Source: Nostoc foliaceum FACHB-393 (GTDB lineage Bacteria; Cyanobacteriota; Cyanobacteriia; Cyanobacteriales; Nostocaceae). From it: a DNA stretch of 64,000 bases. This document shows, one piece after another, positions 10,801-16,840 of this stretch. The notes under the pieces were generated by a model, which did not search any database, had not been told where the DNA came from, and worked only from the letters and a program-made list of their open reading frames with translations. Positions within the stretch are counted from its first letter, which is position 1. Every line of letters begins with the position of its first letter. Location of the stretch: positions 20,851 through 84,850 of the forward strand of contig NZ_JACJTD010000034.1 of assembly GCF_014698505.1 (NCBI RefSeq). Direction: 5' to 3'. The translations under genes were made by a program, and so were the position numbers.

Positions 10801-11601
10801 GATTCAGGTCGCTTACAGCAAGTTATCTGGAATTTACTTTCCAATGCTATTAAGTTTACGCCCCAAGGTGGAAAGGTAGAAATCAGTTTACAGTCACTTG
10901 GTTCTCAGGCTCAACTGCGAGTTAGTGATACAGGGAAGGGAATTAGCCCAGATTTTTTACCCTATGTATTTGACTACTTCCGACAAGCTGATGGTGCAAC
11001 TACCAGAAAATTTGGCGGACTGGGATTAGGATTAGCTATTGTTCGTCACATCGTAGAGCTACATGGCGGCACAGTTAAGGCAGAAAGTTTAGGCGAAGAA
11101 CAAGGAGCAACCTTTACAGTCATGCTACCGCTGATCGAGATTCATCTCAATAACCAACAGATTGATAAACAACTTGATGATTCGCCCAATCTAAATGGGG
11201 TGAAAGTTCTGCTTGTAGATGATGAGCGTGATACGCGAGAGTTAATTGCTTTCATTCTGGAGCAGTCTGGCGCGGTAGTAATTCAGGCAGCATCAGCTAT
11301 GGAAGCATTACAAGCTATGCCTCAGTTCCAGCCAAATCTGCTGTTAAGCGACATTGGAATGCCGGAATTAGACGGCTATATGCTGATGCGTCAAATTAGA
11401 GCTATGCCACCAGAGATGGGAGGGACAATTCCAGCGATCGCTCTCACAGCTTACGCCGCTGAGGCAGATTACCAACAGGCAATTGCCGCAGGATTTGGGC
11501 AGCATATCACTAAGCCAGTGGAGCCTGCCAAGTTACTTCGAGCGATCGCTAACCTAATTTATACTAGCAATCTGCAAACTAGTACAACACGCTGTAAATA
11601 G
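7843..11601 (+). CDS. Hybrid sensor histidine kinase (DUF4118, four PAS, GAF, HisKA, HATPase, REC)
   Basis: A 1252-residue membrane kinase. Order: several N-terminal membrane helices of the DUF4118/KdpD-like kind (about 12-108), PAS domains near 131-250, 271-395, 400-515 and 525-645, a GAF domain near 684-825, HisKA with SHELRTPLNPILG and phospho-acceptor His847, an HATPase with NLLSNAIKF and GLGLGLAI (about 985-1105), and a receiver with phospho-acceptor Asp1170 in SDIGMPELDG. PAS1 and PAS3 are close copies of each other. Between the kinase dimerisation and ATPase parts (about 936-982) lies a stretch encoded by DNA resembling an intergenic inverted repeat. It sits in an operon between the HTH gene and the HpxZ-like gene. 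The signal is unknown; the phosphorelay output probably leaves through REC. Confidence 0.93.
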   Translation: MIVKVPEKILMMRSWLLTYGVMILVVIAALLLTQLLLPVFEPNVFALFYAAVAISAWYGGMGLGVLAIALSVTTSLYFLIEPVYSFDFLSLHVLVQLTTFSLVSFLITALSSELRTARRKAETSLKLLQNSEMRFSRLAESNIIGVIVTDMKNGSIIETNDAFLKMVGYTREDLSANQMNWREITPPEYLFLSERSVEELRTVGVCKPFEKEYIRKDGTRVTVLLGSVLLEETKETVIGFVVDLSEQQAALRERQQAEQSLREKEERLRLANERFELAASAVNCLIYDWNIEQDTVDRTEGLTRILGYSLDIAEPTGNWWRELVHPEDLQRVQEEAAIALANGDRYAAEYRIRNQDNQYIYILDQGIVAQRDAEGKPIRLVGSTTDISERKQAEKAIQASEERLRSFVKANIVGILFGDVNGGITEANDEFLRIVGYTQADIQAGRLRWTDITPHEYQYLDELAIAEATAKGTCTPYEKECIRKDGSTVPVVVGYSLLGESRQNSVAFILDISDLKQAKKALSQSQEQFQAFMDNIPAAAWITNANGRVLYLSPTYLSTFNLATNKAINKNIFDLYSAQITQPFLDNIRMVAQTNQVVETIESAPRIDGTLGEFLVYKFPIADASGQRLVGGVAVDITERERVLRERQLAEQALQERSERLKLLSETTSDLLSTERPLDLMNSLFSKLSAQMDLHFFFHYLTETHENKQKLRLVAWNGITDEVFQAVEYLEFNQGMCGLVAQERRQIVVNDVPHSTHPNAQILNALEITAYAGQPLIAQGKLLGVLSFASRTRTHFTSGEIALLQATSDQVAVALERAQLMDSLQQQKEQLVQANRIKDEFLAVLSHELRTPLNPILGWSKLLQTKKYDEATTTRALETIERNAKLQTQLIEDLLDVSRILQGKLSLNIAPVNLETAIASAIETVSLAAQAKSINLRFTILDFGLENPDTNLESIDFNQQADNLKSQIQVALPAYQRCGSKFLVTGDSGRLQQVIWNLLSNAIKFTPQGGKVEISLQSLGSQAQLRVSDTGKGISPDFLPYVFDYFRQADGATTRKFGGLGLGLAIVRHIVELHGGTVKAESLGEEQGATFTVMLPLIEIHLNNQQIDKQLDDSPNLNGVKVLLVDDERDTRELIAFILEQSGAVVIQAASAMEALQAMPQFQPNLLLSDIGMPELDGYMLMRQIRAMPPEMGGTIPAIALTAYAAEADYQQAIAAGFGQHITKPVEPAKLLRAIANLIYTSNLQTSTTRCK

Positions 11602-11608
11602 AGTAACC

Positions 11609-11995
11609 ATGACTAACGTAAATGACTCTGCCGTTGTAGCTGAAGTAACTGATTTGTACCTCAAATATGAAGAAGCTCTTTGTAATAATAATTTGGAAGT
11701 GATGGATACCTTGTTTTGGGATGCGCCCGACGTAGTGCGGTTCGGGATCTCAGAAAACCTCTATGGCGGCGATGAAATTCGTAACTTTCGCCAGAATCGT
11801 CCAAACCCAAAAATAGAGCGAGAAATCTCTAATCTCAAGATTGTAACCTTTGGGAAAGATTCAGCAACAGTGACTTTAGAGTTTCGTCGCAATATTAATG
11901 GTGTAGAGCGTTACGGGCGACAAAGCCAGACTTGGTACAGGTTTACTGAAGGATGGAAAGTGGTTTCAGCGCATGTTTCATTATTGCCAGTATGA
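11609..11995 (+). CDS. AtzH/HpxZ-like (DUF3225) small protein
   Basis: The 128-residue product has the SnoaL/NTF2-like fold pattern of the DUF3225 group (oxalurate catabolism HpxZ, atrazine-pathway AtzH): FWDAPDVVRFGISENLYGGDEIRNFR (described in parts: FWDAPDVVRFG near 36-46, YGGDEI near 52-57) and a C-terminal WKVVSAHVSLLPV. In characterised systems such proteins sit beside amidase-type hydrolases. No such hydrolase is near here; instead it follows the hybrid kinase by 7 bases and is probably its operon partner, where it might bind a small ligand (inference). It is cytoplasmic. Confidence 0.75.
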   Translation: MTNVNDSAVVAEVTDLYLKYEEALCNNNLEVMDTLFWDAPDVVRFGISENLYGGDEIRNFRQNRPNPKIEREISNLKIVTFGKDSATVTLEFRRNINGVERYGRQSQTWYRFTEGWKVVSAHVSLLPV

Positions 11996-12021
11996 ATTTA
12001 AAGGTTTTAGATTCTCTCGTC

Positions 12022-13092
12022 TCAATCTCCCTTGTCCCCAGTCTTTAACAAATAAATTAGTGCCTCTATTAAAGCCTGATTTTGCTCATCAGTACCAACA
12101 GTAATGCGTAATTTATCATCTAATTCAGGCTGTTTGAAGTAGCGAATTAAAATTCCCCGTTCCTTCAACTTTTGATAGAGATATTCTGCATTTCCTTCTC
12201 TTGGCTGTGCCAGCAAAAAGTTAGCTTGAGAATTCCAAACATGAAAACCTAATTGTTTCAAGTCTGTTGCTAACTTAGTCCGTGAAGCCTTAATTTTTGC
12301 TACACAAGCATTTTTATAAGCTTGGTCAGTGATGGCAGCCGTGCCAATTGCACAAGCGATCGCATCAATGTTATAGCTATCCTTTACCTTAAACAATCCC
12401 TGCAACAGTTTGGGATTTGCGACTCCAAACCCCAGCCGCAATCCTGCCAATGAGTACCCTTTGGAAAGTGTGCGAATTACGATGACGTTTTCGTATTCCT
12501 TGACCAAAGCCAATGTATTCTCTTCAGTAAAATCTACATATGCTTCATCAATCACTAAAACTCCAGATAACTGGCTGGCTAATTTTCGCAGTTCATCTGT
12601 TGCCACCACATGCCCTGATGGACTATTTGGCGACGCAATGAATGTCACACATCCATTGGCAGCAACCAGTTCTTCCAAAGGTAAACTGTAGTCTTGGCTG
12701 TAGGAAATCTCAGTAATTTCCGCGTCTTGTGTTTCTGTTAAGGTTCGATATAGCACGTAAGTTGGCATTGGATAAACCACCTTTTTGCCAGGTTCTGCAC
12801 AGGCTCGAATTACTACGCTCAACAATTCGTCACTGCCATTTCCTACAATGATCCAATCGCTAGGAACTCCTAAAATTTTACTTGCAGCTTGACGGAACTC
12901 CTCCCCGAAAGGTTCTGGATACCGCCGCAACCGCTCCCCATCAATATTTTGTAGCGCGGCAAGCGCCGCAGGCGAAGGAGGATAGGGATTCTCGTTGCTG
13001 TTAAGTTTGATAATCTGTGTACCGCGTTGGGGCTGCTCACCGGGAATGTAGCTAGCCATTGCATTAACATTGGAGCGAAAGTAGTTGGTCAT
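12022..13092 (-). CDS. hisC: Histidinol-phosphate aminotransferase
   Basis: A 356-residue PLP enzyme of histidine synthesis that transaminates imidazole-acetol phosphate with glutamate. The N-terminus has the HisC signature KLNSNENPYPPSP. VVGNGSDELL-type residues are present as IIVGNGSDELL, and the PLP lysine is Lys211 in RTLSKGYSLAGLRLG. Length and motif order are normal for HisC. It is transcribed alone on the minus strand, convergent with the kinase operon at its 3' end, and its upstream region is occupied by a MITE-like repeat. Confidence 0.93.
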   Translation of the reverse strand: MTNYFRSNVNAMASYIPGEQPQRGTQIIKLNSNENPYPPSPAALAALQNIDGERLRRYPEPFGEEFRQAASKILGVPSDWIIVGNGSDELLSVVIRACAEPGKKVVYPMPTYVLYRTLTETQDAEITEISYSQDYSLPLEELVAANGCVTFIASPNSPSGHVVATDELRKLASQLSGVLVIDEAYVDFTEENTLALVKEYENVIVIRTLSKGYSLAGLRLGFGVANPKLLQGLFKVKDSYNIDAIACAIGTAAITDQAYKNACVAKIKASRTKLATDLKQLGFHVWNSQANFLLAQPREGNAEYLYQKLKERGILIRYFKQPELDDKLRITVGTDEQNQALIEALIYLLKTGDKGD

Positions 13093-13119
13093 AGAGCATG
13101 GAAAAAGATGACTGATGAC

Positions 13120-13255
13120 TCAATACGGTTCGGATAAGGTTTTTTGATGAAAGTTATAGATCACAAAGACGCGATAAATCGCCGTCTTTACAATAATCAG
13201 TCCTTTGTAGAGACGGCGATTTATCGCGTCTCTTCCCTTAACCGAACCATATTGA
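13120..13255. repeat. MITE-like inverted-repeat element with an inner 21-bp hairpin
   Basis: The outer 20-bp terminal repeats start TCAATACGGTTCGG and end with the near-exact complement CCGAACCATATTGA (18 of 20 matched). Inside, 13167-13187 and 13211-13231 are perfect 21-bp inverted copies built around GACGCGATAAATCGCCGTC. There is no coding capacity. The element lies directly upstream of hisC and would form a strong hairpin if transcribed. Confidence 0.75.
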
Positions 13256-13339
13256 CTGATGACTGATGACTGTTAACCGTCAACCGTCATCAGTCTTTCG
13301 TATTATCCCATCCTGTTTTAGAGGTGGGGATGAGCTTAA

Positions 13340-13570
13340 AAGTCTGTTGGTTCACAACACAAGTCTGTTGGTTCACAATACAAGTCTGTTGGTTCACAAC
13401 ACAAGTCTGTTGGTTCACAACACAAGTCTGTTGGTTCACAACACAAGTCTTTTGGTTCACAACACAAGTCTGTTGGTTCACAACACAAGTCTGTTGGTTC
13501 ACAACACAAGTCTTTTGGTTCACAACACAAGTCTGTTGGTTCACAACACAAGTCTATTTGTTCACAACAC
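13340..13570. repeat. Tandem array, 11 uninterrupted 21-bp units
   Basis: Eleven head-to-tail 21-bp units with no spacers, so this is not CRISPR. A typical unit contains the dyad TGTTGGTTCACAACA (5-bp arms around 5 bp). Units differ by one or a few bases: TTTTGG in units 6 and 9, AATAC at the end of unit 2, CTATTTG in unit 11. Because 21 is a multiple of three, several frames on both strands remain open and give meaningless heptapeptide ORFs. The array ends 160 bp before the small gene at 13731. A comparable array lies upstream of that gene's paralogue at 35582-36010. Confidence 0.95.
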
Positions 13571-13730
13571 AAGTCCATTCTCAACGATTTATTGTCTTGC
13601 GTTGTATAATTACTGACCTAACAATCCAATCTTATTAAAAAAAATACCTTTTTTTGCCAGTTTTACTGAACCACAACATTGTCCTATTGAGACACTCTAG
13701 AAAGATAGGTTTAGTAAAAAGTATACATAG

Positions 13731-14123
13731 ATGCCACGCAAAAAAAGAAGCTCTCCTGTGCTGGAAAAAACTGAACAGAAAGTAATCGGATTTAAATCAA
13801 TAGATTCCAGCCTTGACTTTGGTGATTCTATCAGTTTAAACAATTTAACCCAGTTAACCGGGCGACTCCGCAACCAGATTGACCAGTATAATATGATGCT
13901 CACCGCCCTTGACTCGGCAAAGGCAGAAATAGAAACCCTTGAAAAGACTATTCGGGAAACTTCAGAACGCTTAGTCTGTGGTGTGGCGTTGAAGTATGGC
14001 AAAGACAGCCGGGAATATGAGATGACAGGTGGGGTACGCAAGAGCGATCGCATTCGTAAAGCCATCATTACCCGGTTAAAATCGACCGCAGACTCAAAAG
14101 CGGCTTCTCAACAGACGGCGTAA
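13731..14123 (+). CDS. Small coiled-coil protein, paralogue of 35582-36010
   Basis: A 130-residue protein of a cyanobacterial family I know only as hypothetical. Layout: basic start MPRKKRSS; FKSIDSSLDFGDSISLNNL; a helical, probably coiled-coil middle (about 46-84); then the conserved block GVALKYGKDSREYEM (about 88-102) and a basic tail GGVRKSDRIRKAIITRLKS (103-121). The paralogue at 35582-36010 shares YGKDSREYEM and VRKSDRIRK almost exactly. Both genes follow a 21-bp tandem array. The basic tail could bind nucleic acid (inference). The gene ends at a strong hairpin and so is probably separate from the dynamin cluster downstream. Confidence 0.85.
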   Translation: MPRKKRSSPVLEKTEQKVIGFKSIDSSLDFGDSISLNNLTQLTGRLRNQIDQYNMMLTALDSAKAEIETLEKTIRETSERLVCGVALKYGKDSREYEMTGGVRKSDRIRKAIITRLKSTADSKAASQQTA

Positions 14124-14131
14124 CGGGCAAC

Positions 14132-14166
14132 AAATAGGCATCATTTACGGTAAATGATGCCTATTT
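14132..14166 (+). terminator. Perfect 17-bp palindromic terminator hairpin
   Basis: AAATAGGCATCATTTAC is followed after one base by its exact complement, starting 9 bases after the stop of the small gene and leading into TTTCTTAG. The perfect stem and its position point to an intrinsic terminator. It probably separates this gene from the dynamin cluster. Confidence 0.7.
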
Positions 14167-14359
14167 CTTAGTAGTTGGCGCTTCGCTTTGGTTCTGGGAA
14201 GCAGGTGCATTTTGTGGTAGCTAACTCCAGCTTAAATTTAGCAGGCAATTAAAATAGTAATTTTACTGGGGTTATTAAATATTTGCGTAAGTTACGATAC
14301 AGCATGATTAACGAGTAAATGCTGACATCTTTTCATTGTCTTAGACGGGGTGGATACCG

Positions 14360-14686
14360 ATGACATCTGAAAGCGATCGCCAAAAGGAACTTGAACAACG
14401 GGAACGGATATTACGAGAACGAGAAGTTGAATTGCGACTCCGGGAAATAGAAACTAACATCCATACTACCGATGCGGCTTTTCATCAAACTGTGAAGCAT
14501 CAGCCAGAAAATTCCCAGAAACCTTGGATCAAAAAAGCGATTCTGGCTGGAAAGCTGTTTTCTCTTGGTGTAGTAACACTAGTTGCAGTGAGAATAGCCT
14601 CAGTGTTGGCTGGGTTTATTATTGTTGGTGCGCTGGGGTGGATGTCTTACAAATTATTTTTGGAATCTAAAAAAACCAATCTTTAA
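14360..14686 (+). CDS. Small membrane protein with N-terminal coiled coil, dynamin-cluster partner
   Basis: The 108-residue product starts with a highly charged helix (DRQKELEQRERILREREVEL, about residues 6-25) that should form a coiled coil. A linker and two hydrophobic segments follow (about 54-74 and 78-100). I do not recognise a family. The stop is 16 bases before the ATG of the first dynamin-like GTPase and its 3' end contains that gene's upstream region, so the genes are probably one operon. A membrane anchor or adaptor for the dynamins is a reasonable guess but not shown. The start at 14360 follows a GGGGTGGA purine-rich site. Confidence 0.75.
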   Translation: MTSESDRQKELEQRERILREREVELRLREIETNIHTTDAAFHQTVKHQPENSQKPWIKKAILAGKLFSLGVVTLVAVRIASVLAGFIIVGALGWMSYKLFLESKKTNL

Positions 14687-14702
14687 TAAAGGTGTAACTA
14701 TG

Positions 14703-16784
14703 ATGACTGATAAAGTAGCAACTGATAGATTTATCCAAGATTTAGAGCGTGTTGCTCAAGTGCGATCGGAAATTTCTGTATGTTTGAGTAAACTAGCTGA
14801 AACAATTAACAAAGCTGAATTGGTTGGAGACTCTTCATCAGGTAAACTCAGTTTAGAACGAGATATTGAAGATATTACAGTAGCTAGTAAAAACCTTCAG
14901 AAAGGTGTCTTTCGCCTTTTGGTATTGGGCGATATGAAACGGGGAAAAAGTACGTTTCTCAATGCCTTAATTGGGGAAAACTTATTACCGAGCGATGTTA
15001 ACCCTTGTACCGCAGTGTTAACAGTTCTACGCTATGGCCCAGAAAAGAAAGTCACTATTCATTTTAATGATGGTAAGAGTCCACAACAGCTAGATTTTCA
15101 GAATTTTAAATATAAATATACTATTGATCCGGCTGAAGCTAAAAAATTAGAGCAGGAGAAAAAACAAGCCTTTCCAGATGTAGATTATGCAGTAGTCGAG
15201 TATCCCTTAACATTACTAGAGAAAGGAATTGAAATTGTCGATAGTCCAGGATTGAATGATACAGAAGCGCGAAACGAATTATCTTTGGGTTATGTAAATA
15301 ATTGCCATGCAATTTTGTTTGTGATGAGAGCTTCTCAACCTTGTACCTTGGGTGAGCGTCGCTACCTAGAAAATTATATTAAAGGTCGAGGATTGACAGT
15401 TTTCTTCTTAGTTAATGCTTGGGATCAAGTGCGAGAATCATTAATTGATCCTGATGATGTAGAAGAATTAAAAGCATCTGAGAATAGATTACGGCAAGTA
15501 TTTAACGCTAATTTAGCAGAATATTGTACTGTAGAAGGTCAGAATATTTATGAAGAACGCGTGTTTGAGCTTTCCTCAATTCAAGCACTCAGACGACGGT
15601 TGAAAAATCCCCAAGCTGATTTAGAGGGGACAGGCTTTCCGAAGTTTATGGAAGCGCTTAATACTTTTCTTACCAGAGAACGTGCGATCGCAGAACTCCG
15701 TCAAGTCAGAACCTTAGCAAGACTTGCCTGCAATCATACCCGCGAAGCAGTTGCAAGACGCATACCATTACTTGACCAAGATGTAAATGAATTAAAAAAA
15801 CGAATTGATTCAGTAGAACCAGAGTTTAACAAACTCACTGGTATTCGGGATGAATTCCAAAAAGAAATTATCAATACAAGAGACACTCAAGCAAGAACAA
15901 TTTCCGAATCTTTTCGCAGCTACGTTTTAAACTTAGGTAACACCTTTGAAACCGATTTCTTACGCTATCAGCCGGAATTAAATTTGTTTGATTTTCTCAG
16001 TAGTGGTAAACGAGAAGCATTTAACACTGCATTGCAAAAAGCCTTTGAGCAATATATTACCGACAAATCTGCTGCTTGGACATTAACTGCTGAAAAAGAT
16101 ATCAATGCAGCTTTTAAAGAACTTTCTCGCAAAGCTTCACAATATGGTACTTCTTACAGTCAAGTCACAGATCAAATTACAGAAAAGCTCACCGGACAAG
16201 ATGTAAAGGTAAACACCACTGCTACTACTGAAGAAGATAACTCTCCCGGCTGGGCAAAATGGGCAATGGGCTTGTTATCGCTGTCTAAGGGAAATCTTGC
16301 TGGTTTCGCACTAGCCGGGGCCGGCTTTGATTGGAAAAATATCTTGTTAAACTACTTTACTGTAATTGGTATTGGCGGGATAATTACAGCAGTGACAGGG
16401 GTTTTGCTTGGGCCCATCGGGTTTGCGCTGCTAGGTTTAGGAGTAGGATTTTTGCAAGCAGATCAAGCGCGTAAAGAGTTAGTTAAAACGGCGAAAAAAG
16501 AGTTAGTTAAACACCTACCCCAAGTCGCGCATGAGCAATCTCAGGTTGTATACAATGCCGTTAAAGAGTGTTTTGACTCTTACGAAAGAGAAGTGGGTAA
16601 GCGGATTAACGATGATATTGTATCTCGTAAGGCTGAATTAGATAATTTAGTCAAGCAAAAACAAACCCGTGAGATAAATCGTGAGAGTGAGTTAAACCGT
16701 TTAAAAGAATTACAGGAAAATGTAATAGCTCAGTTGCAAAAAATCGAGGCAGCTTATAGCAACTTATTAGCTTACTATAGCTAA
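14703..16784 (+). CDS. Bacterial dynamin-like GTPase (BDLP type)
   Basis: A large GTPase that self-assembles on and remodels membranes. P-loop GDMKRGKST (with Lys82), switch DSPGLND (Asp180) and NAWDQ (G4) are all present. The long helical neck/trunk follows, with a hydrophobic paddle at about 530-590 (FALAGAGFDW...IGGIITAVTG...GFALLGLGVGFLQ), then a C-terminal helix. Starting at the second ATG (14703) gives 693 residues and puts Lys and Asp at the numbers I remember for Nostoc punctiforme BDLP, which this protein matches almost throughout (from memory). An ATG at 14700 would add one residue; the automatic start at 14622 overlaps the upstream gene and is rejected. AAAGG lies just before. Confidence 0.95.
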   Translation: MTDKVATDRFIQDLERVAQVRSEISVCLSKLAETINKAELVGDSSSGKLSLERDIEDITVASKNLQKGVFRLLVLGDMKRGKSTFLNALIGENLLPSDVNPCTAVLTVLRYGPEKKVTIHFNDGKSPQQLDFQNFKYKYTIDPAEAKKLEQEKKQAFPDVDYAVVEYPLTLLEKGIEIVDSPGLNDTEARNELSLGYVNNCHAILFVMRASQPCTLGERRYLENYIKGRGLTVFFLVNAWDQVRESLIDPDDVEELKASENRLRQVFNANLAEYCTVEGQNIYEERVFELSSIQALRRRLKNPQADLEGTGFPKFMEALNTFLTRERAIAELRQVRTLARLACNHTREAVARRIPLLDQDVNELKKRIDSVEPEFNKLTGIRDEFQKEIINTRDTQARTISESFRSYVLNLGNTFETDFLRYQPELNLFDFLSSGKREAFNTALQKAFEQYITDKSAAWTLTAEKDINAAFKELSRKASQYGTSYSQVTDQITEKLTGQDVKVNTTATTEEDNSPGWAKWAMGLLSLSKGNLAGFALAGAGFDWKNILLNYFTVIGIGGIITAVTGVLLGPIGFALLGLGVGFLQADQARKELVKTAKKELVKHLPQVAHEQSQVVYNAVKECFDSYEREVGKRINDDIVSRKAELDNLVKQKQTREINRESELNRLKELQENVIAQLQKIEAAYSNLLAYYS

Positions 16785-16798
16785 TATATTTAATTACT

Positions 16799-16827
16799 CT
16801 CGTTCCCAGCTTCTAGCTGGGAACGAG
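16799..16827. repeat. Hairpin repeat between the two dynamin genes
   Basis: CTCGTTCCCAGC, a 5-base loop, then the exact complement GCTGGGAACGAG. Versions of the same palindrome occur at 35508-35536 and 36297-36325, so it is a dispersed repeat. It lies 15 bases after the first dynamin stop and 13 bases before the second start. It could attenuate or stabilise the message between the two genes; there is no T-run, so full termination is unlikely. Confidence 0.8.
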
Positions 16828-16840
16828 GAATAGGGGAACT

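Noticed and set aside
13340..13570. Possible CRISPR array
   Set aside because: Units follow each other directly without spacers and no cas gene is near.
13266..13638. Several open frames on both strands encoding heptapeptide repeats (such as SLLVHNT and CWFTTQV)
   Set aside because: They are a by-product of a 21-bp (seven-codon) tandem array that keeps frames open; there is no ribosome site or non-repeat conserved part.
14622..14702. Longer start for the first dynamin
   Set aside because: It overlaps the upstream gene's coding region, and the second ATG at 14703 with AAAGG upstream gives the usual 693-residue length.
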